Shown here: positions 7,390-18,582 of the stretch, in pieces | How positions within the stretch are numbered: the stretch's first letter is position 1 | How the letters are laid out: each line of letters opens with the position of its first letter | NCBI RefSeq assembly: GCF_025506355.1 | Contig: NZ_JANZYP010000014.1 | Coordinates: forward strand, 62,001-126,000 | DNA length: 64,000 nucleotides | Origin: Sphaerisporangium corydalis | Lineage (GTDB): Bacteria; Actinomycetota; Actinomycetes; Streptosporangiales; Streptosporangiaceae | Direction of reading: 5' to 3' | Notes under the pieces: model-generated | Told to the model about the DNA's origin: nothing | The model's input: the letters and a program-made list of their open reading frames with translations, nothing else | Databases searched by the model: none | Made by a program: the position numbers and the translations under genes

Positions 7390-7431
7390 CTGATGGTGAA
7401 CGGGGTTGAGCTGACGGTGAAAGGGATTGAG
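7390..7431. repeat. Two 21-bp direct repeats upstream of the epimerase/reductase gene
   Basis: CTGATGGTGAACGGGGTTGAG is followed immediately by a copy with three mismatches. On the minus strand this reads as TTCACC and CTCAAC half-units alternating every 10-11 bases, resembling a PHO-box-like array. It may be a regulator site for the gene at 7463 or a chance duplication. Confidence 0.45.
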
Positions 7432-7462
7432 CGGGCGAGCGGCGTGGTGGTTCAGTGGCCGG

Positions 7463-8473
7463 ATGGAGATCTTGGTGCTGGGCGGCACGGCGTGGGCCGG
7501 CCGGGAAGTGGCGAGGCAGGCGCTGGCCCGGGGACACCGGGTGACGTGTCTGGCCCGGGGTGAGAGCGGGGAGGTCGCCGACGGCGCCGTCCTGGTCGCC
7601 GCCGACCGCAGCGACCCCACGGCGTACGCGCCGTTGCTCGACCGTGAGTGGGACGCGGTCGTCGAGGTCTCCTGGCAGCCGGGGTTCGTGCGCGGCGCCC
7701 TCGCGGCGCTGGCGGACCGTACGGCGCACTGGACCTACGTCTCCTCGGTCAGCGTCTACGCCTCGCACGCCACGCAGGGGGCGGACGAGTCCGCCGAGAT
7801 CCTCGGGCCGATCGCCTCGAGCGAGGCCGGCCGCGAGGAGTACGGCGAGGCGAAGTCCGCGTGCGAGCAGGCTTCGGCGGACGCGCTCGGCGACCGCCTG
7901 CTGATCGCCCGCGCCGGTCTCATCGGCGGCCCCGGCGACCACAGCGGCCGTACCGGATACTGGGTCGCCAGGTCGGCGCGCGACCCGCTCGGGCCGATGC
8001 TGGTCCCCGACTCGCCGGGCGCCGCGACGCAGGCCGTCGACGTCCGCGACCTCGTCGCCTGGACGCTCGACGCCGCCGAGAAGGGCACCACCGGGACCTA
8101 CGACGTCGTCGGGCCGGTCGTCCCGTTCACGGAGTGGGTCGAGCTCTCCCGCACGATCGGCGGGCACGAGGGGCCGGTCGTCGGCGCCGATGCCGCCTGG
8201 CTGCTTGAGCAGGGCGTGAACGAGTTCATGGGGCCGGAGTCGCTGGCGATGTGGCTGGTCGAGCCGGGCTGGGAGGGCTTCACGACGCGCTCCGGCGCGG
8301 CGGCGGTGGCCGCGGGCCTGAGTCACCGCCCGCGAGCCGAGCTGCTCGCCGACACGCTGGCATGGGAACGCGAACAAGGCCTGGACCGCGAGAGGCGTGC
8401 CGGCCTCAGCGCCGGGCGCGAGCGCGAACTGCTCAGGGCACTGGGGGTCACGCCCCCGGATCCGCAGGCGTGA
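7463..8473 (+). CDS. NAD-dependent epimerase/dehydratase family protein (atypical SDR reductase)
   Basis: The 336-residue protein has a Rossmann-fold N-terminus, [33 protein letters not shown], with a GGTxxxG dinucleotide motif (residues 7-12). VSSVSVYA (about 92-99) is the SDR serine region, and [10 protein letters not shown] (about 129-138) supplies the Tyr/Lys pair. The C-terminal part holds [11 protein letters not shown] and a substrate-binding region typical of the plant-like CSP41/isoflavone-reductase-like SDRs. I chose ATG 7463, which begins the conserved strand, over GTG 7427. The gene stands alone between rpe and the convergent dpp operon. Substrate unknown. Confidence 0.85.
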   Translation: MEILVLGGTAWAGREVARQALARGHRVTCLARGESGEVADGAVLVAADRSDPTAYAPLLDREWDAVVEVSWQPGFVRGALAALADRTAHWTYVSSVSVYASHATQGADESAEILGPIASSEAGREEYGEAKSACEQASADALGDRLLIARAGLIGGPGDHSGRTGYWVARSARDPLGPMLVPDSPGAATQAVDVRDLVAWTLDAAEKGTTGTYDVVGPVVPFTEWVELSRTIGGHEGPVVGADAAWLLEQGVNEFMGPESLAMWLVEPGWEGFTTRSGAAAVAAGLSHRPRAELLADTLAWEREQGLDRERRAGLSAGRERELLRALGVTPPDPQA

Positions 8474-8516
8474 TCGGGGGCCGGCCCAGGCCGCCGGTCC
8501 AGGAGGGGGCGGGCGG

Positions 8517-9553
8517 TCAGGCGAGGGCCGGGTCCAGGACGATCTCCTGGTCGCCGTGGACGGTGGGCTCCTCGGGGAAGTGGCAGGCGGTGAGGTGGCC
8601 CTCGTGGTTGCCGGTGATCTGGATCAGCGGCGGCTCCTCGGCCGCGCACTTGTCCTGGGCCTTCCAGCACCGCGTGCGGAACCGGCAGCCGGACGGCGGG
8701 TCGATCGGCGAGGGCACGTCCCCGGCCAGCCGGATGCGCTCGGTCCCCACCCCGTCCTCGGGCAGCTCCACCTCGGGCACGGCCGACAGCAGCGCGTGGG
8801 TGTACGGGTGGCGCGGCCGCTCGTAGATCGACTGCCGGTCGCCCACCTCGACGATCTTGCCGAGGTACATGACGGCGACCCGCTGGGAGACGTGGCGCAC
8901 CACCGCGAGGTCGTGCGCGATGAACAGGAACGCGATCCCGAGGTCCCGCTGGAGCTGCTGCAGGAGGTTGACCACCTGGGCCTGGATGGACACGTCGAGC
9001 GCGGACACCGGCTCGTCGGCCACGATGAGCTTGGGCTCCAGGGCGAGCGCCCGCGCGACGCCGATGCGCTGCCGCTGGCCGCCGGAGAACTCGTGGGGGA
9101 ACCGGTTGTAGTGCTCGGGGTTGAGCCCGACGGTCTCCAGCAGTTCACGGACGCGCTTCTGCCGCCCGCCGGGGGGCTGGATCCCGTTGACCTCCATCGG
9201 GCCGCTGATGATCGTGCCCACGGTGTGCCGGGGGTTCAGCGACGAGTACGGGTCCTGGAAGATCATCTGGATCTCGGACCTGATCGGCTTGAGCTCGCGC
9301 CGGCTCGCGTGGCTGATGTCCTGGCCGTTGTACCGGATCGTGCCGCCGCTGGGTTCCAGCAGCCGGGCGACCAGGCGGCCGGTGGTGGACTTGCCGCACC
9401 CGGACTCGCCCACGAGGCCGAGTGCCTCGCCCGCGCCGACGGTCAGGTCGACGCCGTCCACGGCGTGCACGCGCCCGACCTGGCGCTTGAAGACCAGCCC
9501 GCCCATGACGGGGAAGTACTTGGTCAGGCCGGACAGCTCCAGCAGGCTCTCGG

Positions 9554-9557
<4 letters not shown>
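8517..9557 (-). CDS. dppF: Peptide ABC transporter ATP-binding protein, DppF/OppF type
   Basis: This 346-residue ATPase is the second nucleotide-binding subunit of a peptide importer. It shows Walker [10 protein letters not shown] (about residues 54-62), Q-loop [12 protein letters not shown], signature SGGQRQRIG, Walker [13 protein letters not shown] and H-loop IAHDLAVV. The C-terminal oligopeptide/dipeptide extension contains CRFRTRC and a later cysteine, [14 protein letters not shown], that may bind an Fe-S cluster or metal, as seen in DppD/DppF proteins. The GTG start at 9557 overlaps the dppD stop by four bases (GTGA), so the genes are translationally coupled. It is the last gene of the dppC-A-B-D-F operon. 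Confidence 0.95.
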
Positions 9558-10618
<1,061 letters not shown>

Positions 10619-10658
10619 TCGCTGCTCCTTGAGGTCGTACGGTGTGCGCGCATGCCCC

Positions 10659-11639
10659 TCACGCCAGCCTGACGCGCGGGTCGATGAAGGCGTACAGGAC
10701 GTCCACCACGATGTTCAGCACGACGATCGAGAAGGCCCCGACCAGGGTGACACCGAGGAGCATCGGCAGGTCGGTGTTCTGCACCGCCCGCACCGCCAGC
10801 TCGCCGATGCCGTGCAAGGTGAACGTCTGCTCGGTGATGATGGCGCCGCCGAACAGGGTGGCGAGGTCCACGCCGAAGATGGTGACGATCGGGATCATCG
10901 CCCCCCGCCAGGCGAACCGCAGGAAGACCGTGCGGCTGGACATGCCCTTGGCGCGGGCCGTGCGGACGTAGTCCTCGGCGAGCTGTTCCACCATGACCGA
11001 GCGGGTCATGCGGGTGTAGTTCGCGGTGAAGATGATGGACAGCACCACCCACGGGATCAGCAGGTGGACGAACCACCCGAGCGGATCCTCGGTGAAGGGG
11101 ATGTAGGAGGGCCGGGGGAGCAGGCCCATGCTGTCCACGACGAAGAAGACCACGATCGGCCCGACGAAGTAGATCTGCAGCGACGCGCCGATCACCGAGG
11201 TCGTGCTCGCGATCTTGTCGAGCGGCCTGCCCTGCTGCCAGGCCGCGATCATGCCGGTGATGATGCCGAAGCTCAGGAACACCACCGCCGCGCCCATGGT
11301 CACCGAGATGGTGACCGGGAACCGGTCGATGATGGCCGAGAAGACCGACTCCTGGGTGGCGAAGGAGTACCCGAGGCACGGGGCGTCGCACTGGCCGAAC
11401 TGGACCAGGTCGCGCCCGGTGAAGATGCCGACCAGCCAGTGCCAGTACTGCACGAACAGCGGCTCGTCCATGCCGAGGTTGTGCCGGATGAGGATGAGGT
11501 TCTGCGGCGGGCAGATCTTCCCGCAGAAGGCCCGGGCGGGGTCACGGGGGATCGCGTAGAACAGGAAGAACGTGACGGCACTGATGATCAGCAGGATCAC
11601 GGCGGCGCCGATGACTCGACGGACGAAAAACCGGAACAT
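10659..11639 (-). CDS. dppB: Peptide ABC transporter permease, DppB type
   Basis: The 326-residue membrane protein starts MFRFFVRRVIGAAVILLIISAVTFFLF, the usual first helix of DppB/OppB permeases. It has a large extracellular loop carrying two Cys pairs (CGKIC and CDAPC, about residues 39-92), which is unusual in length. Five further helices follow. The EAA loop that contacts the ATPase reads DYVRTARAKGMSSRTVFLRFA (about 217-237). It lies after the solute-binding protein gene and a strong hairpin at 11686-11717, and upstream of dppD. Confidence 0.93.
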   Translation of the reverse strand: MFRFFVRRVIGAAVILLIISAVTFFLFYAIPRDPARAFCGKICPPQNLILIRHNLGMDEPLFVQYWHWLVGIFTGRDLVQFGQCDAPCLGYSFATQESVFSAIIDRFPVTISVTMGAAVVFLSFGIITGMIAAWQQGRPLDKIASTTSVIGASLQIYFVGPIVVFFVVDSMGLLPRPSYIPFTEDPLGWFVHLLIPWVVLSIIFTANYTRMTRSVMVEQLAEDYVRTARAKGMSSRTVFLRFAWRGAMIPIVTIFGVDLATLFGGAIITEQTFTLHGIGELAVRAVQNTDLPMLLGVTLVGAFSIVVLNIVVDVLYAFIDPRVRLA

Positions 11640-11685
11640 GGCCTCGGACTTCTTCTCCTGCTGGGCGGACGATCTGGTGCCGGTG

Positions 11686-11717
11686 GCCGCCGCCCGGGCC
11701 GGAGCCCGGGCGGCGGC
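11686..11717 (-). terminator. Strong GC hairpin between dppA and dppB
   Basis: Two perfectly complementary 14-base arms (GCCGCCGCCCGGGC, 11686-11699, and its complement, 11704-11717) enclose a four-base loop. There is no T run. The element sits just after the binding-protein gene, where a partial terminator or RNA-stabilising hairpin would keep the binding protein in excess over the permease subunits. Confidence 0.65.
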
Positions 11718-11725
11718 GTCGGTGA

Positions 11726-13510
11726 CTACTTGATGTAGACGTTGGTCGGCGACTGCTCGCCGTCGATGGCGCTGAACTCCACGCCGCCGAGCCCGGAGCC
11801 GTACAGACCGAAGTAGGTCTGGTAGAACTCGGGCACGATCGCCGCCTGCTCCATGATCTTCTTGTCGAGCGCGGCCCAGGCCTTGCCGGCCTCGGCGGCG
11901 TCGGGGATGGCGTTCGCGGCGTCGATCCCGGAGTTGATGTCCGGGACGTTGAGGTGGCTGTAGTTGGACGCGTTGTCCGCGATCAGCCGGCCGTCGAACA
12001 GCGGCTGGATGGCCGTCGAGCCGGTGGGCCAGTCAGCGGCCCAGCCGCCCCAGTAGATGTCGAACTTGTTCTCCACCGGGCCGATGGCGTCGTAGAACGT
12101 CGCCGGGTTGAGCGGCTTGGCGACGACCTTGAAGCCGGCCTTGGTCAGCGCGTCCTTGATCGCGACCGTGAGCTTCTCCTGGGTCGGCGTCTGGTTGTAG
12201 GCGTAGACGACGGTCGGGTTCGGCTCGCCGGCCTCGGCGAGCAGCGCCTTGGCCGCCTCGGGGTCGCCGGTCGGCTTGGTCAGCATGCCGTACAGGTCGA
12301 AGGACTCGTAGCCGAGCACCGTCGGGCTCATCACCGTGGTGGCGATCTTGCCGGTGTTGACCTCGCCGCCCTGGATGAGCTGGAGCTGCTTGGACGGCCA
12401 CGCCTTGATGATCGCCTCGCGGACCTTCTGGTTGGTGATCCGCTTGGTGTTGATGTTGTAGAAGGTGGTGAACGGCGTCAGGCCCTGGATCGACCGCTTC
12501 ATGGCCTCGGCGTTGCCCAGCACCTCCTGGACCCGCTCGGGCGCGATGGCGTTGTGGAAGGTCATCGCGGTCTTGTCCGCGCCGGAGTCCGCCAGGAAGC
12601 GCTCGGTGGAGTTCTGCGACTGGACGCCGAACTCCATGTGCCACTTGTCGGGGTAGGCGTTGCGGATCGGGTCGGTCTTCGGGTCCCAGTTGGGGTTGCG
12701 CACCAGGTCCAGCGACTTGTCGGTCACGTGGCTCTCGATCTGGTACGGGCCCGAGGAGAAGGGCTTCTTGTCGTACTTCTCCTTGGTGTCCTGCGCCTTC
12801 GGCACCGCTCCGTAGCCGGTCATGGCGACGGTGAAGTTGAAGTCAGGGTGCGCGGCTTGCAGGGTGAACTCGATCGTCTTGTCGTCCGGGGTCGCGATGG
12901 CGTCCAGCGACTTGCCCTTGTACGGGCCCTCGTAGGCCTTGCGGTAGTCGCCCTTGACCAGCCACTGCTGGATGTAGGTCGGGCCCTCGGTGATGAACGG
13001 CGCGTAGAGGCGCTCGAAGCTGTACTTGATGTCAGCCGAGGTGATCGGCGTGCCGTCCTGCCACTTCAGGCCGTCCTTGAGCGTGAACTTCCACGTCTTG
13101 CCGCCGTCGGTCGTGGTGCCGGTGTCGGTGGCGAGGTCGCCGACCAGCTTGATGCCGTCGGCGCCGGTGCGGTAGCCGGTGAGCTGGCGGGTGAACAGCT
13201 TGGACGCGGTGGCGTTGTAGTTCAGGTAGACACGGGCCGGGTCCAGGTGGGAGAAGTCGTCACGGTCGATCATGTTGACCGTGCCGCCCGGCTTGCCGCC
13301 CTCGGCGGGGGTGGCCGGGCCCGTGGAGTCCGCGGGGGTGCCGACGGTGATGCTGCCGACGGCCTTGTTCTCCAGCGGCTTGGCCGGAGTGCTGGCCCCG
13401 CCCGCCGCCGTGGGGCCGCCGCCGCCGCCCTTGGCGCAACCGGCCAGCGTGAGGGCCCCGACCGTCAGGACCACCGCTGCCGCGGTCGCCCTGCTGCGTG
13501 CGAATGTCAT
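11726..13510 (-). CDS. dppA: Peptide ABC transporter substrate-binding lipoprotein (SBP_bac_5, DppA type)
   Basis: The 594-residue precursor has a lipoprotein signal peptide ending at the lipobox LAGC (about residues 22-25), followed by a Gly/Pro-rich spacer. The family-5 binding fold follows, with LDPARVYLNYNATASKLFTRQL, WKFTLKDGLKWQDGTPITSADIKYSFERL near the front, and VYWGGWAADWP-like motifs toward the end. ATG 13510 has AAAGG at good spacing; the in-frame ATG 13528 is less likely. The protein captures substrate outside the membrane and hands it to DppB/DppC. Ligand could be peptides or another family-5 substrate such as nickel or oligosaccharides; the DppD/F partners favour peptides. Confidence 0.93.
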   Translation of the reverse strand: MTFARSRATAAAVVLTVGALTLAGCAKGGGGGPTAAGGASTPAKPLENKAVGSITVGTPADSTGPATPAEGGKPGGTVNMIDRDDFSHLDPARVYLNYNATASKLFTRQLTGYRTGADGIKLVGDLATDTGTTTDGGKTWKFTLKDGLKWQDGTPITSADIKYSFERLYAPFITEGPTYIQQWLVKGDYRKAYEGPYKGKSLDAIATPDDKTIEFTLQAAHPDFNFTVAMTGYGAVPKAQDTKEKYDKKPFSSGPYQIESHVTDKSLDLVRNPNWDPKTDPIRNAYPDKWHMEFGVQSQNSTERFLADSGADKTAMTFHNAIAPERVQEVLGNAEAMKRSIQGLTPFTTFYNINTKRITNQKVREAIIKAWPSKQLQLIQGGEVNTGKIATTVMSPTVLGYESFDLYGMLTKPTGDPEAAKALLAEAGEPNPTVVYAYNQTPTQEKLTVAIKDALTKAGFKVVAKPLNPATFYDAIGPVENKFDIYWGGWAADWPTGSTAIQPLFDGRLIADNASNYSHLNVPDINSGIDAANAIPDAAEAGKAWAALDKKIMEQAAIVPEFYQTYFGLYGSGLGGVEFSAIDGEQSPTNVYIK

Positions 13511-13569
13511 ATCGACCTTTCTGATCATGTGCTGGCTGTTCCTGGTCGGCAGGTCAGCGGGTGGACGGC

Positions 13570-14592
13570 TCAGCGCCGGGTCTTGGGGTCGAAGGCGTCC
13601 CGCAGGGAGTCTCCGAGCAGGTTGAAGGCGACGACGAAGATCACCATGGACACGCCGGGGAAGATCAGATAGGTGATGTCCTGGTGATAGACGTTGGAGC
13701 CGACCAGGAACATGCGCCCCCAGTCAGGGGTCGGCTCGGTCATGCCGACGCCGAGGAATCCGAGCCCGGCCTCGGCGCCGACGTACAGCGGCAGCGCGAG
13801 GGTGGACTGGATGATGATCGGCGTCCACAGGTTGGGCAGCAGTTCCTTGAAGATGATGCGGAACGGCGAGGCCCCGGTGACCTTGGCCGCCTCGATGAAC
13901 TCGCGCTCACGCAGGGACAGCACCTGGGCGCGCAGCAGCCGGGAGATGGTGGCCCAGCCGAGGACGGTGAGCACCACGCAGATGGAGACGTAGCGGAGCC
14001 AGACCGGCGTCTCCTCCTCGGGTGACACGACCGCCGCCTCGACGACCGGCAGGAACACGATGAGGAAGAGCTGGGAGGGGAAGGCGAGCAGCGTGTCGAT
14101 GATCCGGCCGATGACGTAGTCGGTCTTGCCGCCCACGTAGCCCGACCAGATGCCCATCACCACGCCGATGACCGTCGTGATGATCGTGACCACGATGGCG
14201 ATGGACAGCGAGGTGCGGATGCCGTACACGAGCTGCATGAACACGTCGCGGCCGAGGCCCGGCTCCAGGCCGAACCAGAAGTCGCCGCTGACGCCGCCGT
14301 TGGGCAGGATCGGGTAGCCGTAGTCGTTGAGCAGGCCCGGCTGGTTCTGGCCGTAGGTGGTGTACGGATCCTTGCCGTACACCATCGAGATCACCGGCGC
14401 GAGGATGGCGACCAGGAAGTAGAACGCCACGATGAAGGCGGACGTCACTCCCGTGCGGTCGCGGCGGAAGCGCCGCCACATGAGCTGGGCGGGCGAGCGG
14501 CCGACCATGGGAGAGCCGCCCGCGCCTGCCACCGCGGCCGGCGAGGGCCCGGAACCGGCCTCGGGGGTCGTGGCCTGTGAGGGGAGAGTCAT
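13570..14592 (-). CDS. dppC: Peptide ABC transporter permease, DppC type
   Basis: This 340-residue permease has a Gly/Pro-rich cytoplasmic N-terminus (about 30 residues), then SPAQLMWRRFRRDRTGVTSAFIVAFYFLVAIL, the N-terminal OppC-TM segment. The GLGRDVFMQLVYGIRTSL motif and a permease domain follow. The EAA loop is FIEAAKVTGASPFRIIFKELLPN. It is the first gene of the operon, ahead of the binding protein; in most dpp operons the binding protein comes first. About 530 bases of promoter region precede it. Confidence 0.93.
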   Translation of the reverse strand: MTLPSQATTPEAGSGPSPAAVAGAGGSPMVGRSPAQLMWRRFRRDRTGVTSAFIVAFYFLVAILAPVISMVYGKDPYTTYGQNQPGLLNDYGYPILPNGGVSGDFWFGLEPGLGRDVFMQLVYGIRTSLSIAIVVTIITTVIGVVMGIWSGYVGGKTDYVIGRIIDTLLAFPSQLFLIVFLPVVEAAVVSPEEETPVWLRYVSICVVLTVLGWATISRLLRAQVLSLREREFIEAAKVTGASPFRIIFKELLPNLWTPIIIQSTLALPLYVGAEAGLGFLGVGMTEPTPDWGRMFLVGSNVYHQDITYLIFPGVSMVIFVVAFNLLGDSLRDAFDPKTRR

Positions 14593-14795
14593 TGTGCGGG
14601 TGCCACCAGAGATCGATCGCAGTAAATCGTGACTTGAGGGAACCTTGGCAATTTATTACCCGTGGGTCAATGTCCGCGACTCATCCTTTACACGATTTCG
14701 ACGTTCGTTGCGCAAAGTCAATCAGGTTGTGTCCCTGGACCCATTGACCTGCGGCGATAGCGTAGGTCAGACTATCGATTGCGCGCAATTTGCAT

Positions 14796-14813
14796 TGTCA
14801 CGATTCTGTGACA
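14796..14813. promoter_or_regulatory. CRP-like inverted repeat upstream of dppC
   Basis: TGTCAC and GTGACA flank a six-base centre, GATTCT. The half-site and spacing resemble actinobacterial CRP/GlxR or related dimeric regulator sites. It is 204 bases upstream of dppC, next to a second perfect palindrome at 14778-14789. Confidence 0.45.
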
Positions 14814-15047
14814 CAAGCATGACGTGCCCATGACGGAATCCCCCGATTATACGCCGATCGCCCAAATGGGATCGCGCGTGCGCGAGGAGGATGCGCCGCC
14901 CGCCCCCGTGAGGTGACGACCTCCGTACACGGTCGCCCCGCGCCGCGGCGTCCAGGTGATCCCGGCCGGCCTCCGTTACGGCCCCGGCGCGCGGCGCGCC
15001 AGACGCCTGCTGCTCGGCCGCCTGGAAGACAGGGGTGACCCCTACCT

Positions 15048-15061
15048 AGCAAGCGCTTGCT
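15048..15061. promoter_or_regulatory. Perfect palindrome AGCAAGCGCTTGCT, TetR/KstR2-like site
   Basis: The 14 bases match the pattern AnCAAGnnCTTGnT published for the TetR-family repressor KstR2, and similar motifs bind other TetR regulators. It lies 64 bases before the FMN aptamer, where the promoter of the riboflavin operon should be. The cognate regulator is not identifiable here. Confidence 0.45.
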
Positions 15062-15124
15062 TAAAGTGGGGGCCCCGAGGGTTACGCCCGCTTTGCCGTG
15101 CATGGCACACTGATAGGCAGAGCA

Positions 15125-15251
15125 GCGTGCTCCGGGGTCGGTGAAATTCCGAACCGGCGGTGACAGTCCGCGACCCGGCCGAGTCCATCGGCCGGTTGAC
15201 CCGGTGGGATTCCGGGACCGACGGTGAGAGTCCGGATGGGAGGAAGCGCGC
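15125..15251 (+). ncRNA. FMN riboswitch (RFN element)
   Basis: The conserved RFN blocks are present in order: GGTGAAATTCCGAACCGGCGGTGACAG is matched at about 15140-15165, then a variable stem (GGCCGAGTCCATCGGCC), then GACCCGGTGGGATTCCGGGACC and ACGGTGAGAGTCCGGATGGGAGGAAG. P1 closes by GCGTGC (15125-15130) with GCGCGC (15246-15251). RFN elements bind FMN and shut off riboflavin synthesis and uptake genes. A hairpin with 8-bp arms (15258-15276) directly follows as a possible expression platform. The riboflavin operon begins about 300 bases downstream. Confidence 0.96.
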
Positions 15252-15350
15252 ATGCGTCCGGCGACCCTGTCGCCGGGCGTCTACGTGGTGCGTCGACCGC
15301 GCCCGATCACCCCGGGGCCCGCCGTGGCAGTAATTGCTACTGGCGAGTAG
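15252..15350 (+). CDS. Possible 32-residue leader ORF starting at the end of the FMN aptamer
   Basis: ATG 15252 is the first base after the P1 stem and has GGGAGG (15238-15243), part of the aptamer core, at ideal spacing. The reading frame is MRPATLSPGVYVVRRPRP and continues to IATGE before TAG. The peptide is not recognised. If translated, ligand binding would hide its ribosome binding site. It also overlaps the hairpin at 15258-15276, so ribosome movement could affect that hairpin. It may be a chance ORF. Confidence 0.3.
   Translation: MRPATLSPGVYVVRRPRPITPGPAVAVIATGE
15258..15276 (+). terminator. Hairpin directly after the FMN aptamer, candidate expression platform
   Basis: CCGGCGAC (15258-15265) pairs perfectly with GTCGCCGG (15269-15276) around a three-base loop. 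No T run follows, so rho-independent termination in the usual sense is not clear; Rho-dependent or translational control is also possible. From 15277 to 15556 nothing else is seen apart from the ribE ribosome binding site. Confidence 0.4.
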
Positions 15351-15556
15351 GAGGGGCCGGATGGGCCGACCGGAGACGACCACGTGCCGCGCGGGCGCAC
15401 GCGCCGCGCCGTTCCGCACCCTGCCCGGCACCGCCCCGGGTTCGTCCCCGCCCTTTCGCGGAAGACGCGCGGGTCCACGCGGGTTGGTTCCTCACGCGGG
15501 AACCGATCGGCCACGGCCCCGGCTCCTCGCCCGGCCCCACCGCGTAAGGAGCGTTC

Positions 15557-16165
15557 ATGTTCACTGGAATCGTTGAGGAGCTCGGCGAGCTCGCCGGGGT
15601 GGAGGCGCTGCCCGACGCGGCGCGCTTCTCCATCCGGGGCGCCACCGTCGCCCCCGGCGCCCGCCACGGCGAGTCGATCGCGGTCAACGGGGTCTGCCTG
15701 ACCGTCGTGGACGCCGAAGGCGAGACCTTCACCGCCGACGTGATGAAGGAGACCCTCGACCGCAGCTCCCTCGGCGCCCTCACGCCGGGCACGCGGGTCA
15801 ACCTGGAGCGTGCCGTCCGCGCCGACCAGCGCCTCGGCGGCCACATCGTGCAGGGCCACGTCGACGGCACCGGCGAGATCCTCGCCCGCGAGCCCGCCGA
15901 GCACTGGGAGGTCGTGCGCATCTCCCTGCCGCCCGGCCTCGGGCGCTACGTGGTGGAGAAGGGGTCGATCGCCGTCGACGGCGTCAGCCTCACCGTGATG
16001 AGCGTCGAGGAGGACCGGTTCGCGGTCAGCCTCATCCCGACCACTCTGCGGCTCACCACCCTCGGCCTCAAGCGGCCGGGCGACCCGGTGAACCTCGAGG
16101 TCGACGTGATCGCGAAGTACGTCGAGAAGCTCGTCGGCGCGCACACCGGGAGCGCCGCCCGATGA
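15557..16165 (+). CDS. ribE: Riboflavin synthase alpha subunit
   Basis: The 202-residue protein makes riboflavin by dismutation of two 6,7-dimethyl-8-ribityllumazine molecules. It has the two-lumazine-domain layout: [12 protein letters not shown] opens the first, with VNGVCLTVV and [23 protein letters not shown] and AVDGVSLTV mark the second. The start has AAGGAG six bases upstream. The stop overlaps the ribM start by four bases. It is the first structural gene behind the FMN riboswitch, in the order ribE-ribM-ribBA-ribH, as found in Streptomyces. ribD is not in this operon and must be elsewhere. Confidence 0.97.
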   Translation: MFTGIVEELGELAGVEALPDAARFSIRGATVAPGARHGESIAVNGVCLTVVDAEGETFTADVMKETLDRSSLGALTPGTRVNLERAVRADQRLGGHIVQGHVDGTGEILAREPAEHWEVVRISLPPGLGRYVVEKGSIAVDGVSLTVMSVEEDRFAVSLIPTTLRLTTLGLKRPGDPVNLEVDVIAKYVEKLVGAHTGSAAR

Positions 16166-16778
16166 ACTGGACCCAAGCGGGTTTCGACCTGTCCGGCCAG
16201 CACGTGCTCTACACCGACCTGGCCGGCAACATCCTGGCCCTGACGACCGTGTGGCTGGCGATACGGCGCACCATCTGGACCTGGCCGGTGCAGCTCGCCG
16301 GTTCGGTCCTGCTGTTCGCCGCCTCGGTCCAGGCGCACCTCACCGGCAGCGCGCTCAAGCAGGTGATGTTCGGCGTGCTCGCCGTCTACGGCTGGGTCCG
16401 CTGGACGCGCGGCACCAAGGACGGCGGCACCCTGCCCGTGCGCCCCGGCAGCGCCGCCGAGCGCCTCACCCTGGTCGCCGTCATGGTGGCGGCCACCGCC
16501 GCGGTCGCCTGGTTCTTCTCGGTCACCGGCTGGTCCTGGGCGCCGCTGCCGGACGCCTACATCTTCGTCGGCAGCGCCATCGCCACCTACGCCCAGGGCC
16601 GGGCGCTCATCGACTTCTGGTGGATCTGGGTGGCGGTCGACCTGGTCGGCGTCCCCCTGGCGTTCCAGTCCGGGCTGGTGGTGTCCGGAGTGGTGTACGG
16701 CATCTTCTTCGTCATGGTCCTGCTCGGGTTCCGCGAATGGCGGCGGCAGTACGGCCGCCGGCTGGAGGTAGTCACGAC

Positions 16779-16782
<4 letters not shown>
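16162..16782 (+). CDS. ribM: PnuC-family riboflavin transporter RibM
   Basis: The 206-residue membrane protein is of the PnuC fold, with about seven hydrophobic segments. Family-typical motifs are [10 protein letters not shown] (around residue 73) and [34 protein letters not shown] toward the C-terminus, including the WxxWxxxD element. PnuC proteins usually carry nicotinamide riboside, but the branch lying in actinobacterial riboflavin operons under an FMN riboswitch (RibM/PnuX) is known to import riboflavin, so that role is inferred here from context. Four-base overlaps link it to ribE and to ribBA. Confidence 0.88.
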
Positions 16783-18534
<1,752 letters not shown>

Positions 18535-18582
18535 GGGAATTGCCGCGCCGATCCATCCGCCGCGCCCGCCGGGCGGGCCGTC

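Larger units (their letters stand above)
14593..15124. other. Divergent regulatory region between the dpp and rib operons
   Basis: No gene is supported. The region is AT-richer between 14600 and 14830. It holds a perfect 12-base palindrome ATTGCGCGCAAT (14778-14789), a CRP-like inverted repeat (14796-14813) and a 14-base palindrome (15048-15061). On the minus strand TTGCGC, 17 bases, TGTAAA (around 14692-14720) could be a -35/-10 pair for dppC. Confidence 0.5.

Noticed and set aside
14798-15253. 151-codon minus-strand frame over the riboswitch region
   Set aside because: Composition is noise-like and the frame covers the conserved FMN aptamer, which explains the sequence better.
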